Assembly: GCF_001544875.2 (NCBI RefSeq)
Contig: NZ_FCOA02000001.1
Location: 124,001 to 188,000 of the forward strand
Origin: Caballeronia hypogeia
Lineage (GTDB): Bacteria; Pseudomonadota; Gammaproteobacteria; Burkholderiales; Burkholderiaceae
Length of the DNA: 64,000 nucleotides
Reading direction: 5' to 3'
Shown: piece by piece, positions 27,773-38,113 of the stretch
How positions within the stretch are numbered: the first letter of the stretch is position 1
Layout: each line of letters begins with the position of its first letter
Program-made: the position numbers and the translations under genes
The notes under the pieces: model-generated
The model's input: the letters and a program-made list of their open reading frames with translations, nothing else
Databases searched by the model: none
Told to the model about the DNA's origin: nothing

Positions 27773-27914
27773 TCAAGCGCCGACGACACCGCCTGCCACG
27801 ACGATCCCATAAGCCGCCGCGACGATGCCGAACGCGCACGCCGCGCGAGGCGCCGCGGCTGGTCGCTTCGATCTGATCGACGACCGTCGCGATGTGGTTC
27901 AACGCTTGAGACAT
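27773..27914 (-). pseudogene. Small membrane protein gene with apparent frameshift, downstream of katA
   Basis: A good start is present: GGGAG lies 8 bp before an ATG, 33 bp after the katA stop. The first ~20 codons read MSQALNHIATVVDQIEATSR. In that frame the rest becomes Arg-rich with rare TTA and AGG codons. The adjacent frame instead reads a clean hydrophobic tail, ACAFGIVAAAYGIVVAGG, and stops at 27773-27775. The span is 142 nt, one base more than 47 codons, so a single extra base in the GCG-rich middle (about 27830-27855) would explain it. The family is unknown. Confidence 0.45.
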
Positions 27915-27947
27915 GATGTTTTCTCCCGTGTTTTGCGTATGCCGACG

Positions 27948-29419
27948 TCAGACGGCGGCGGTGTCCTGCTCTTCGACTCGCTGGCCGAGCTTCGCGAGCG
28001 CGTCGATGACGCCCTGCGCGTAAGCCGGATCGATACGGCGGAAATGCCCGATCTGCCGCGCGACGATCTCGTTCGGCACGCCGTGAATATGCCGGGCGAT
28101 GTTGCCGAAGAAGCGCTCGCGCTGCGCTTCATCGAACAGCGCGAACAACGCGGCCGGCTGGCTGTAGTAGTCCTCGTCCTCGCGATGATCGTAGCGATAC
28201 ACCGTGCCGCCCGCGAGCGGCGGCTCGTCCGCGTTGCGATCCTGCGCGAATTCGCCGTAGCGGTTCGGCTCGTAGTTCACGCGGCCGCCGAGGTTGCCGT
28301 CGGTGCGCATTGCGCCATCGCGATGGAACGAGTTCGCGATCGGCGCGCGCGGCGCATTCACCGGAATCTGGTGATGGTTGATGCCCAGTCGATAACGTTG
28401 CGTGTCGCCATACGAGAACAGACGCCCCTGCAACATACGATCCGGCGAGAAGCCGATGCCCGGCACCACGTTCGCCGGCGTGAATGCAGCCTGCTCGACT
28501 TCCGCGAAATAGTTCTCCGCGTTGCGGTTCAGCTCGATCGTGCCGACGTCGATCAGCGGATAGTCCTTGTGCGGCCAGACCTTGGTGACGTCGAACGGGT
28601 TCACTTGCGACTTCGCGGCTTGCTCTTCGGTCATTACCTGGATGCGGAAATTCCAGCGCGGGAAATTGCCTTTGTCGATGTTTGCGACGAGATCGCGCTG
28701 CGCACTTTCACGATCGTTCGCAACGACGGCGGCGGCTTCGGCATCTGTGTAGTTCTCGAGCGGCTGCTGCGACTTGAAGTGGAACTTCACGTAGAAACGC
28801 TCGTTGTTTTTGTTGATGAACGAGAACGCGTGCGAGCCGAAGCCGTGCATCTGCCGATAATTCTTCGGAATGCCGCGATCGCTCATCAGGATGGTCACCT
28901 GATGCAGCGACTCCGGATGACGCGACCAGAAATCCCATGCCGCGATATTGCTGCGAAGGTTGGTGTACGGATCGCGCTTTTGCGTGTGGATGAAGTCGGG
29001 AAACTTCAGCGGATCGCGGATGAAGAAGATCGGCGTGTTGTTGCCGACCATGTCCCAGTTGCCTTCGTCGGTGTAGAACTTGATCGAAAAGCCGCGCACG
29101 TCGCGCTCGGCATCCGCCGCGCCGCGTTCGCCCGCGACCGTGGAAAAACGGATGAAGATCGGTGTTTCCTTGCCGATTTCCGCGAACAGTTTGGCCTTCG
29201 TGTACTTCGAGATGTCATGCGTCACGCGGAACGTGCCGAATGCGCCGGAGCCCTTAGCGTGTACGCGACGCTCGGGAATCACTTCGCGGTCGAAGTGCGC
29301 GAGCTTCTCGATGAGCCAAAGTCCTGAAGCGTGACCGGACCGCGCGGACCAGCGGTTTGCGAGTTCTGGTTGTCACCGACGGGTGCGCCCGCGGCGGTCG
29401 TGAGTCGTTGAGTCGTCAT
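27948..29419 (-). pseudogene. katA: Catalase KatA, interrupted by a 1-nt frameshift
   Basis: The gene encodes a small-subunit haem catalase that splits hydrogen peroxide. The start at 29419 has AGGAG at good spacing, and the first 35 residues ([20 protein letters not shown] onward, to LQDFG) are typical. At about 29313-29317 the frame shifts. The downstream frame continues [10 protein letters not shown], then [14 protein letters not shown] with the distal haem histidine, and runs to the normal C-terminus (444 codons from a GTG at 29282). Changing GGCTC to GGCCTC would restore one frame of about 490 codons. Either a real loss or a base-calling error. Confidence 0.85.
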
Positions 29420-29736
29420 CGTAAAGCTCCTGTTTATGCGTTTGCGTTGGATCATGTCAGGCGCGCTCAGGCGGCGGCGCGGGCGAAATCGGCGGGCACG
29501 TTTCCGCGACATGTCGAAGCGCGTCGCAGCGGACGGCAAAGCGCGTGGTGGTTCCGTCGTGTCCGTCGTGCTCGCGGACCGATGGGAGGAGCTTAACTAA
29601 AACTATCCATCTCTATAAGTTAATAAATCTTATTTATTCGATAAAGAATGTCATGACCGCAATCGCGCACTGCAAATGACAGCGCGCCGCGTCCGGAAGC
29701 CGGACGCGGCGCGCGATGGGCACCGGGATGACGCGG
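29420..29736 (-). promoter_or_regulatory. katA promoter region with LysR-type palindrome
   Basis: This is the 317-bp gap between oxyR and katA. It contains an AT-rich island (29592-29650), unusual in this genome. The island holds a perfect inverted repeat AATAAAT-CTT-ATTTATT (29622-29638), which fits a LysR T-N11-A site. On the minus strand TATAGA (29617-29612) is a possible -10, placing the palindrome over the -35 as expected for OxyR activation. The predicted leader is about 185 nt. Confidence 0.5.
29682..29714 (-). terminator. Very strong hairpin after oxyR
   Basis: A perfect 15-bp GC-rich stem (29682-29696 with 29700-29714) and a 3-nt loop, 22 bp beyond the oxyR stop codon. There is no T run, so it may end transcription inefficiently or protect the mRNA 3' end. 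Confidence 0.6.
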
Positions 29737-30696
29737 TCAGTTGACCGCGACAGGCATATCGAGTTTTTTGACGCCTGGCAGATCGCAATTGGCGATCGCC
29801 TCGCAAATCGCGTCGATGGCGGCCATGCGGGTGAAGCTCTTGCGCCACGCGAGCACGACGCGCCGGTCGGGCACCGGATCGTCGAACGGCACGTAGCTGA
29901 GCAGGCCGGAATCGATGCCCGGCGCGTGCGGCTTCACCTCGCTCACCGACATGCGCGGCAGCACCGTGATGCCGACACCGCTCGCCACCATATGACGAAT
30001 CGTTTCCAGAGACGAGCCTTCGAAGGTCTTCTGGATGCCGTCCGCGTTCTGCGAAAAGCGCATCAGTTCCGGGCACACGCCGAGCACGTGGTCGCGGAAG
30101 CAATGACCGCTGCCGAGCAGCAGCATGGTTTCCTGTTTGAGATCGTCGGGATCGATTTTCGGGCGGTTCTCCCACGCGTGACCGGAAGGCATCGCGACGA
30201 CGAACGGTTCATCGTAGAGCGCGCGCACCATCAGACCGGTTTCGGGGAACGGCAGCGCCATGATGGCGACGTCGATTTCGCCCTGCTTCAGCAGCTCGAT
30301 CAGCTTCAGCGTGTAATTCTCCTGGAGCATCAGCGGCATCTGCGGAACCGACTTGATCATCTGCTTGACCAGAGTCGGCAGCAAATACGGCCCGATCGTG
30401 TAGATGACGCCCAGGCGCAGCGGCCCGACGAGCGGATCCTTGCCCTGCTTGGCGATTTCCTTGATGGCGAGCGTCTGTTCGAGCACGCGCTGCGCTTGCG
30501 TGACGATCTGCTCGCCGATGGGCGTCACGCTGACTTCGCTCGTGCCGCGCTCGAAGATCTGCACGTTCAGTTCGTCTTCGAGCTTCTTGATAGCCACCGA
30601 CAGGGTCGGCTGGCTGACGAAGCACGCCTCGGCGGCGCGGCCAAAATGCCGTTCGCGCGCAACCGCGACGATGTACTTCAGTTCAGTGAGCGTCAT
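29737..30696 (-). CDS. oxyR: Hydrogen-peroxide sensor OxyR
   Basis: OxyR is a LysR-type regulator that is activated by disulfide formation and turns on catalase, Dps and related genes. The 319-residue protein has the N-terminal HTH (about residues 16-36, FGRAAEACFVSQPTLSVAIKK). Both redox cysteines fall at residues 199 and 208 (GSGHCFRDHVLGVCPE), the same numbering as in E. coli. It is followed by katA and dps, its usual targets, and sits between them and recG. Confidence 0.96.
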   Translation of the reverse strand: MTLTELKYIVAVARERHFGRAAEACFVSQPTLSVAIKKLEDELNVQIFERGTSEVSVTPIGEQIVTQAQRVLEQTLAIKEIAKQGKDPLVGPLRLGVIYTIGPYLLPTLVKQMIKSVPQMPLMLQENYTLKLIELLKQGEIDVAIMALPFPETGLMVRALYDEPFVVAMPSGHAWENRPKIDPDDLKQETMLLLGSGHCFRDHVLGVCPELMRFSQNADGIQKTFEGSSLETIRHMVASGVGITVLPRMSVSEVKPHAPGIDSGLLSYVPFDDPVPDRRVVLAWRKSFTRMAAIDAICEAIANCDLPGVKKLDMPVAVN

Positions 30697-30829
30697 TGGA
30701 GGCCAATGAAAGACATTGATTCAATAGGTTTGAGTTATACACCTGCGGACCGCCGTTCGACAACTTTTACCGGATTGCGGGCGCGCGTCGGCTAAATAGG
30801 GACCGACAAGCCCCGCCTGAGTTCAAAAG

Positions 30830-33025
30830 TCAGGCCTTCAAGTAATGCTCGCGCGCACCGAGCCAGCGCGCGAGATGACGGGTGACGGCATCGGGAAAGG
30901 ACTTGAGCATCTGAGCGGCGGCTTCGCGCGCCGGCTCGATCAGCCAGCCATCGTTTTCGAGGCTCGCGAAGCGCAGCATCGCCTCGCCCGACTGCCGCGC
31001 GCCGAGAAATTCGCCGGGACCGCGTATTTCGAGGTCGCGCCGTGCGATCTCGAAGCCGTCGGTGGTTTCGCGCATGGTCTGCAGACGCGCGCGCGCCGTC
31101 TGCGACAACGGGTTCGAATACATCAGCACGCACACGGACGCGGCGCTGCCCCGCCCCACGCGTCCGCGCAACTGATGCAACTGCGCGAGGCCGAAGCGCT
31201 CCGCGTGCTCGATCACCATCAGCGATGCGTTCGGCACATCGACGCCGACTTCGATCACCGTCGTCGCGACGAGCAGTTGCACTTCGTTACGCGAAAACGC
31301 GTCCATGACGGCGGCTTTCTCGGCCGGCGCGAGCCGTCCGTGAACCAGACCGACGCGCAGTTCAGGCAGCGTAGCGACGAGCGTCTCGTAAGTCTCGACC
31401 GCGGTCTGAAGCTGCAGGGTCTCGCTTTCCTCGATCAGCGGACACACCCAGTACACCTGACGCCCGGTCAGCGCCGCCTCGCGCACGCGGCCGATAATCT
31501 CGTCGCGGCGGCCGTCGGAGACGACCTTCGTCAGAATCGGCGTGCGGCCGGGCGGCAATTCGTCGATGGTGGAAACGTCGAGGTCCGCGTAGTAGGTCAT
31601 GGCGAGCGTGCGCGGGATCGGCGTGGCGGACATCATCAGCTGATGCGGCTGGAAGTCCTGTTTGCCGTCCGCCGCGTTCAGCGCCTTCGCGCGCAACGCA
31701 AGCCGCTGTGCGACGCCGAAGCGATGTTGCTCGTCGACGATCACGAGCCCCAGGCGCGCGAATTCCACCGCATCCTGAATGATCGCGTGCGTGCCGATGA
31801 CGAGCTTCGCCGTGCCGAGCGCCGCTGCTTCGATCGCAGCGCGCTTTTCCTTCGCCTTCAAACTGCCCGCGAGCCACGCGACCTGGACGCCCAGCGGCTC
31901 CAGCCAGCCGCGCAGCTTGCGCGCGTGCTGTTCCGCGAGGATTTCGGTCGGCGCCATGAGCGCGGCCTGGTAACCCGCGTCGATGGCTTGCGCCGCCGCC
32001 AGCGCCGCGACGATGGTCTTGCCGCTGCCGACATCGCCTTGCAGGAGCCGCTGCATCGGATGCGCGAGTGTCAGTTCGCCGGCGATTTCGGCGACCACGC
32101 GCTGCTGCGCGCCCGTCAGCGCGAACGGCAGCGCGCGCAAGAGACGCACGACGAGCGATGCTTCGTCGTCCGGCAAGCGGCGCGGCATTGCGGGCGCGGC
32201 GCGCGTGCGGCGTTCTTCGTGCGCACGCTTGAGCGACAACTGCTGCGCGAGCAATTCCTCGAACTTGATGCGCGTCCACGCCGGATGCGTGCCGTCGATG
32301 AGCGCGGTTTCGTCCGAATCCGCGCGCGGATGATGCAGCGTCTTGACGGCATCGAGCAGGCCGGGCACGTTGAGCGGCTGCAAATGCGCGCGTGCGATCG
32401 GTTCCGGCAGCAATTCCGGCAAATCGACGCGCGTGATCGCGTTGTCGATCGCCTTGCGCAAGTAGCCCTGCGAAATCCCCGCCGTCGATGGATAAACCGG
32501 CGTGAGCGCCTGCGGCAGCGGCGTGTCGTCATCGACCGGGCGCACGCTCGGGTGCACCATCTCGAGCCCGAAAAAGCCGCCGCGCACGTCGCCGCGTACA
32601 CGCAGCCGCACGCCGATGGCCATCTGCTTGACCTGCGAGCCGTAGAAGTTGAGAAAGCGCAGCGTGAGCTCGTCGCCGGCGTCGTCGCGGATTTTCACGA
32701 GCAACTGGCGACGCGGCCGATAGGCGATCTCGTTGTCGAACACGACGCCTTCGGTTTGCGCGATATCGCCGGGAATCAGTTCGCCGATGGGCGTGAGCTG
32801 CGTTTCGTCCTCGTAGCGCATCGGCAGATGCAGGACGAGATCGATGTCGGACTTCAGGCCGAGCTTGGCGAGCTTGTCGGCGGTCTTGACGACCGGCTTC
32901 GCTTTTTCCTTCGGCTTCTCCTCCGCTTTCGCCTTCTTTCGCGCCGGCGCGACGGCGCGCGGCGCCGGGCTTTCCTCTTCGGTCAGCGGATCGTGTGAGG
33001 CCACGCGGCGGTCGGACAAGGGCAT
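30830..33025 (-). CDS. recG: ATP-dependent DNA helicase RecG
   Basis: RecG remodels stalled replication forks and branched DNA. The 731-residue protein has a wedge/OB domain (about residues 90-180) and helicase motifs: GDVGSGKT (Walker A, about residue 330), DEQHRFG (motif II, about 430), SATPIPRT and QLRGRVGRG (motif VI). It is about 40 residues longer than E. coli RecG because of a Lys/Ala/Glu/Pro-rich N-terminal extension (about residues 20-50). It is divergent from queA with 83 bp between. Confidence 0.96.
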   Translation of the reverse strand: MPLSDRRVASHDPLTEEESPAPRAVAPARKKAKAEEKPKEKAKPVVKTADKLAKLGLKSDIDLVLHLPMRYEDETQLTPIGELIPGDIAQTEGVVFDNEIAYRPRRQLLVKIRDDAGDELTLRFLNFYGSQVKQMAIGVRLRVRGDVRGGFFGLEMVHPSVRPVDDDTPLPQALTPVYPSTAGISQGYLRKAIDNAITRVDLPELLPEPIARAHLQPLNVPGLLDAVKTLHHPRADSDETALIDGTHPAWTRIKFEELLAQQLSLKRAHEERRTRAAPAMPRRLPDDEASLVVRLLRALPFALTGAQQRVVAEIAGELTLAHPMQRLLQGDVGSGKTIVAALAAAQAIDAGYQAALMAPTEILAEQHARKLRGWLEPLGVQVAWLAGSLKAKEKRAAIEAAALGTAKLVIGTHAIIQDAVEFARLGLVIVDEQHRFGVAQRLALRAKALNAADGKQDFQPHQLMMSATPIPRTLAMTYYADLDVSTIDELPPGRTPILTKVVSDGRRDEIIGRVREAALTGRQVYWVCPLIEESETLQLQTAVETYETLVATLPELRVGLVHGRLAPAEKAAVMDAFSRNEVQLLVATTVIEVGVDVPNASLMVIEHAERFGLAQLHQLRGRVGRGSAASVCVLMYSNPLSQTARARLQTMRETTDGFEIARRDLEIRGPGEFLGARQSGEAMLRFASLENDGWLIEPAREAAAQMLKSFPDAVTRHLARWLGAREHYLKA

Positions 33026-33041
33026 CTAATCTCTTCGCAAG

Positions 33042-33047
33042 TACAAT
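33042..33047 (+). promoter_or_regulatory. Candidate -10 box of queA
   Basis: TACAAT in the recG/queA divergent gap, 61 bp before the queA ATG. The -35 region is weak. Confidence 0.35.
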
Positions 33048-33108
33048 GTGAGGTTTGTTCGGCGCGCTTTTTGCAAAATTATCGCCTCGTTCGTGCTTTG
33101 TTCACGCC

Positions 33109-34143
33109 ATGTTCACGCTTTCCGATTTCGATTTTAATCTGCCGCCCGAGCTGATCGCGCAGAGCGCGCTCGCCGAGCGCAGCGCGAGCCGTCTGCTCGA
33201 TGTGTCCGGCACCACGTTCATCGACCGGCGTTTTTCCGAGCTTCCCGGTCTGCTCGATGCGGGCGACCTGCTCGTCTTCAACGATACCAAAGTCCTGAAG
33301 GCGCGCTTCTTCGGCCAGAAGGCCAGCGGCGGGCGCGTCGAGGTGCTGGTCGAACGCCTGACCGGCGCGACCACGGCGCTCGCGCAGATCCGCGCGAGCA
33401 AGAGTCCCGTCGGCGGGACCACCATCCGTCTGGCCGATGCTTTCGACGTGACCGTCGGCGAGCGCGTCGAGCCGTTCTACACGCTGCACTTTCCGGCGGA
33501 ATGCCTGACGCTGATCGAGCAGTACGGACGCCTGCCCCTGCCGCCGTATATCGAGCACGACGCCGACGCCTACGACGAAACGCGCTATCAGACGGTGTAC
33601 GCGGCGAATCCCGGCGCGGTGGCCGCGCCCACCGCCGGCCTGCATTTCGACGACGCGCTGTTCGCCGCACTGGACGCGAAAGGCGTCGAGCGCGCGACGC
33701 TCACACTGCACGTCGGCGCGGGCACGTTCCAGCCGGTGCGCGTGGAGAACATCGCCGAGCACAAGATGCACAGCGAGTGGTACGACCTGCCGCAGTCGCT
33801 CGTCGACCGCATCGCGGCCGTGAAAGCGCGCGGCAACAAGGTGATCGCGGTCGGCACGACCTCGATGCGCGCGCTCGAAGCCGCCGCGCGCGACGCCGCT
33901 GAAGCCGGACGCCCGTTATCCGCGACGCAGGCCGAAACCGATATCTTCATCACGCCGGGCTATGAATTCCGCGTGGTCGACCGGCTGGTGACGAATTTCC
34001 ATCTGCCGAAGTCGACGCTGATGATGCTCGTGTCGGCGTTCGCCGGCATGGACACGATCCGCGACGCGTATCGTCATGCGATCAAGCAGCGTTATCGCTT
34101 TTTCAGCTACGGCGACGCGATGCTGCTGACGCGCAAGTCCTAA
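33109..34143 (+). CDS. queA: S-adenosylmethionine:tRNA ribosyltransferase-isomerase
   Basis: QueA adds the epoxycyclopentane ring from SAM to preQ1 in tRNA during queuosine synthesis. The 344-residue protein begins [17 protein letters not shown] and carries [19 protein letters not shown] (about residue 185) and the [12 protein letters not shown] and [17 protein letters not shown] signatures. An upstream ATG at 33055 would add an 18-residue stretch not typical of QueA, so the ATG at 33109 is preferred. tgt, the preceding step in the pathway, follows after 54 bp. Confidence 0.95.
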   Translation: MFTLSDFDFNLPPELIAQSALAERSASRLLDVSGTTFIDRRFSELPGLLDAGDLLVFNDTKVLKARFFGQKASGGRVEVLVERLTGATTALAQIRASKSPVGGTTIRLADAFDVTVGERVEPFYTLHFPAECLTLIEQYGRLPLPPYIEHDADAYDETRYQTVYAANPGAVAAPTAGLHFDDALFAALDAKGVERATLTLHVGAGTFQPVRVENIAEHKMHSEWYDLPQSLVDRIAAVKARGNKVIAVGTTSMRALEAAARDAAEAGRPLSATQAETDIFITPGYEFRVVDRLVTNFHLPKSTLMMLVSAFAGMDTIRDAYRHAIKQRYRFFSYGDAMLLTRKS

Positions 34144-35361
<1,218 letters not shown>

Positions 35362-35486
35362 GCCTGGTCTCGAAACGGCGCCACAAGCATTACAATCGCC
35401 TTTCCATTACTTGCGCGTGACGCCGCGCGAGCCCCGTAACGGCTTGATGACAAAGCGCATTCCCGGGGTGTCGCGGCGTGGGCGAG

Positions 35487-35495
35487 TGGTAGAAT
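35487..35495 (+). promoter_or_regulatory. Extended -10 upstream of yajC
   Basis: TGG followed by TAGAAT forms an extended -10 (TGn-TAgAAT) about 63 bp before the yajC ATG. It would let yajC-secD-secF be transcribed separately from tgt. Confidence 0.4.
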
Positions 35496-35557
35496 GTCGG
35501 GCTAATTTCCATTCAAGTTTTTCGAACGTATTTTGACGTTTTAACGGAGAGACCAAC

Positions 35558-35887
35558 GTGTCGTTCATTTCCAATGCCTTCGCACAAGGCGCAACCTCGG
35601 GTGGCGCTGAAAGCCAGCTGATGAGCTTCCTGCCGCTGATCCTGATGTTCGCGGTGCTGTACTTCATCATGATCCGTCCGCAGATGAAGCGTCAGAAGGA
35701 GCATCGCAACATGCTCTCCGCCATGGCGAAGGGCGACGAAGTCGTGACCAACGGCGGCATCGTGGGCAAGGTCACGAAGGTGTCGGATGCGTATGTCGGC
35801 GTGGAAATCGCGGAAGGCACGGAAATCACCGTGCAGAAGGCTTCCGTGACGACCATTCTCCCGAAGGGCACGATCAAGTCGCTGTAA
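35558..35887 (+). CDS. yajC: Sec translocon accessory protein YajC
   Basis: YajC associates with SecDF and the SecYEG channel. The 109-residue protein has one N-terminal membrane helix (about residues 20-40, SFLPLILMFAVLYFIMIRPQ), the family's RPQMKRQKEH segment, and a basic soluble tail. TAACGGAGAG lies 8 bp before the start. secD follows after 127 bp. Confidence 0.95.
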   Translation: MSFISNAFAQGATSGGAESQLMSFLPLILMFAVLYFIMIRPQMKRQKEHRNMLSAMAKGDEVVTNGGIVGKVTKVSDAYVGVEIAEGTEITVQKASVTTILPKGTIKSL

Positions 35888-36014
35888 GGCCACTCGTTTC
35901 TTTCGCGTCCGGCGCGGCCTCGCTCACCGAGCCACCCGAGTCTTCCGAACGGCTCATCGCGCACATCGCCGGACGCTCTCTCCCCCGAAGCCAACTTTCC
36001 GGTCGGCCATCCCC

Positions 36015-38087
36015 ATGAATCGTTATCCCCTCTGGAAGTATGTCGTGATGCTGGTGGCGCTCGTCATCGGCCTCGTGTACACGCTGCCCAATTTCTTCGG
36101 TGAGGCGCCGGCCGTTCAGGTGTCGAGCGGCAAGGCGACCGTCAAGCTCGATTCGACGACGCTTTCGAACGTCGAAGGCGCGCTCGCCGCGAACAACATC
36201 AAAGCCGACGAAGTCAGCTTCGATAATTCGCAGCTGAACGCGAACATCCGCGTGCGCCTTAAAGACACCGACACGCAATTGCGCGTGAAGGACCTGCTCA
36301 GCAAGACGCTCAACAGCGACCCGACCGACCCGCAGTACATCGTCGCGCTGAACCTGCAGAGCGCCTCGCCGGCCTGGCTGACGGCCATGCACGCGCTGCC
36401 GATGTACCTCGGTCTCGACCTGCGCGGCGGCGTGCACTTCCTGCTGCAAGTGGACATGGCCGGCGCGCTCAACAAGAAGCTCGACTCGGACGCATCGGAC
36501 GCGCGCACCTATCTGCGCGACCGCAACGTCCGCGACGGCGGCGTGAACCGCGTTGGGCAATCGGTCGTCGTGAATTTCTCGGATCAGGCGGCCGCGGACA
36601 ATGCGCGCACGCTGTTGCAGACCGGCGTCGCCGAACTGCAATGGACGACGCGTCAGGGCGGCGACGGCTTCCAGGTGGTCGGCACGTTCGCACCGGGCTC
36701 GCAGAAGGCGGTCGAGGACAGCGCGCTCAAGCAGAACATCACGACGCTGCATAACCGCGTCAACGAACTGGGCGTCGCGGAGCCGGTGATCCAGCAACAG
36801 GGCGCGGACCGCATCGTGGTCGAGCTGCCGGGCGTGCAGGACACGGCGAAGGCGAAGGACATCATCGGCCGCACGGCGACGCTCGAAGCGCGTCTCGCCG
36901 ATCCGGTCAATACCTACATCGGTCCGAACGATCCCGTTCCGCCGGGCGACGAAGCGTTCAAGCAGGGCGACCGTCGCGTGCTGGTGCGCAAGCAGGTGAT
37001 CTTCACCGGCGACCGCATCATCGACGCATCGACGGGCTTCGACGATCATCAGCGTCCGTCGGTGAACATCCGCCTCGACTCGGCCGGCGGCCGTGCGGTC
37101 GCGAGCGTGTCGCGCGACAACATCGGCAAGCCGATGGCGATGGTGCTGTTCGAGAAGGGCAAGGGTGAAGTGCTGACGGTGGCGAACATCCAGTCCGAAC
37201 TGGGCGACCGCTTCCAGATCACCGGCCAGGGCAGCGCGCAGGCCGCAACCGACCTCGCGCTGCTGTTGCGCGCGGGCTCGCTCGCCGCGCCGATGGACAT
37301 CATCGAGGAACGTACGGTCGGCCCGAGCCTCGGCGCGGACAACATCAAGAAGGGCTTCGATTCGGTGCAGTACGGTTTCGCCGCGATCGCCGTCTTCATG
37401 ATCGCCTACTACCTGCTGTTCGGCCTGTTCTCGATGATCTCGCTGTCGGTGAACCTGCTGCTGCTGGTCGCGGTGCTTTCGCTGCTGCAGGCAACGCTCA
37501 CTTTGCCTGGCATTGCGGCTATCGCGCTCGCGCTCGGTATGGCGATCGACGCGAACGTGCTGATCAACGAGCGTATCCGCGAGGAACTGCGTAACGGCGC
37601 GCCGCCGCAGACCGCGATCCAGGAAGGCTTCAAGCACGCGTGGGCCACCATTCTGGACTCGAACGTGACCACGCTGATCGCCGGTCTCGCACTGCTCGCG
37701 TTCGGTTCCGGTCCGGTGCGCGGCTTCGCGGTCGTGCACTGTATCGGCATTCTTACGTCGATGTTCTCGGCGGTGTTCTTCTCGCGCGGCCTCGTGAACC
37801 TGTGGTACGGCGGCAAGAAGAAGCTCAAGACGCTGGCGATCGGCCAGGTGTGGCGCCCGGAAGGCACCAACGCCGAAGCTGCCGCGGCCGCCTATCTCGC
37901 GGCGCAGCGCGGCGACGAATCGCCCGTCGACGAAATCGTGAAGACCGCGAAGGGCAAGACGAAGACCGCCGCGCCCGCACCGCGCGCTCAGGCGGCCCAG
38001 CAGGCGCCCGCGCGCACCGGCAAGCCGACCGTGCGCCGTCGCTCGGGCCCGGGCATCGATCAACAAAAGCCGGGCCAGTCCCGCTGA
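36015..38087 (+). CDS. secD: Protein translocase subunit SecD
   Basis: SecD uses the proton motive force to finish export through SecYEG. The 690-residue protein has an N-terminal membrane helix, a periplasmic domain with LGLDLRGGVHFLLQVD (about residues 133-148), and a five-helix C-terminal block with GMAIDANVLINERIREE (about 510-526). It ends in an unusual ~70-residue basic Ala/Pro/Lys tail (from about residue 620). secF starts 26 bp downstream. Confidence 0.96.
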   Translation: MNRYPLWKYVVMLVALVIGLVYTLPNFFGEAPAVQVSSGKATVKLDSTTLSNVEGALAANNIKADEVSFDNSQLNANIRVRLKDTDTQLRVKDLLSKTLNSDPTDPQYIVALNLQSASPAWLTAMHALPMYLGLDLRGGVHFLLQVDMAGALNKKLDSDASDARTYLRDRNVRDGGVNRVGQSVVVNFSDQAAADNARTLLQTGVAELQWTTRQGGDGFQVVGTFAPGSQKAVEDSALKQNITTLHNRVNELGVAEPVIQQQGADRIVVELPGVQDTAKAKDIIGRTATLEARLADPVNTYIGPNDPVPPGDEAFKQGDRRVLVRKQVIFTGDRIIDASTGFDDHQRPSVNIRLDSAGGRAVASVSRDNIGKPMAMVLFEKGKGEVLTVANIQSELGDRFQITGQGSAQAATDLALLLRAGSLAAPMDIIEERTVGPSLGADNIKKGFDSVQYGFAAIAVFMIAYYLLFGLFSMISLSVNLLLLVAVLSLLQATLTLPGIAAIALALGMAIDANVLINERIREELRNGAPPQTAIQEGFKHAWATILDSNVTTLIAGLALLAFGSGPVRGFAVVHCIGILTSMFSAVFFSRGLVNLWYGGKKKLKTLAIGQVWRPEGTNAEAAAAAYLAAQRGDESPVDEIVKTAKGKTKTAAPAPRAQAAQQAPARTGKPTVRRRSGPGIDQQKPGQSR

Positions 38088-38113
38088 AACCGCTGCGTCC
38101 GGAGATTTAGAAA

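Noticed and set aside
35874..38066. A 730-codon open frame opposite secD, and similar long frames opposite recN, glnE, recG, purH and pqiB
   Set aside because: All mirror codon-biased real genes and show the same Arg-rich composition with no recognisable motif.
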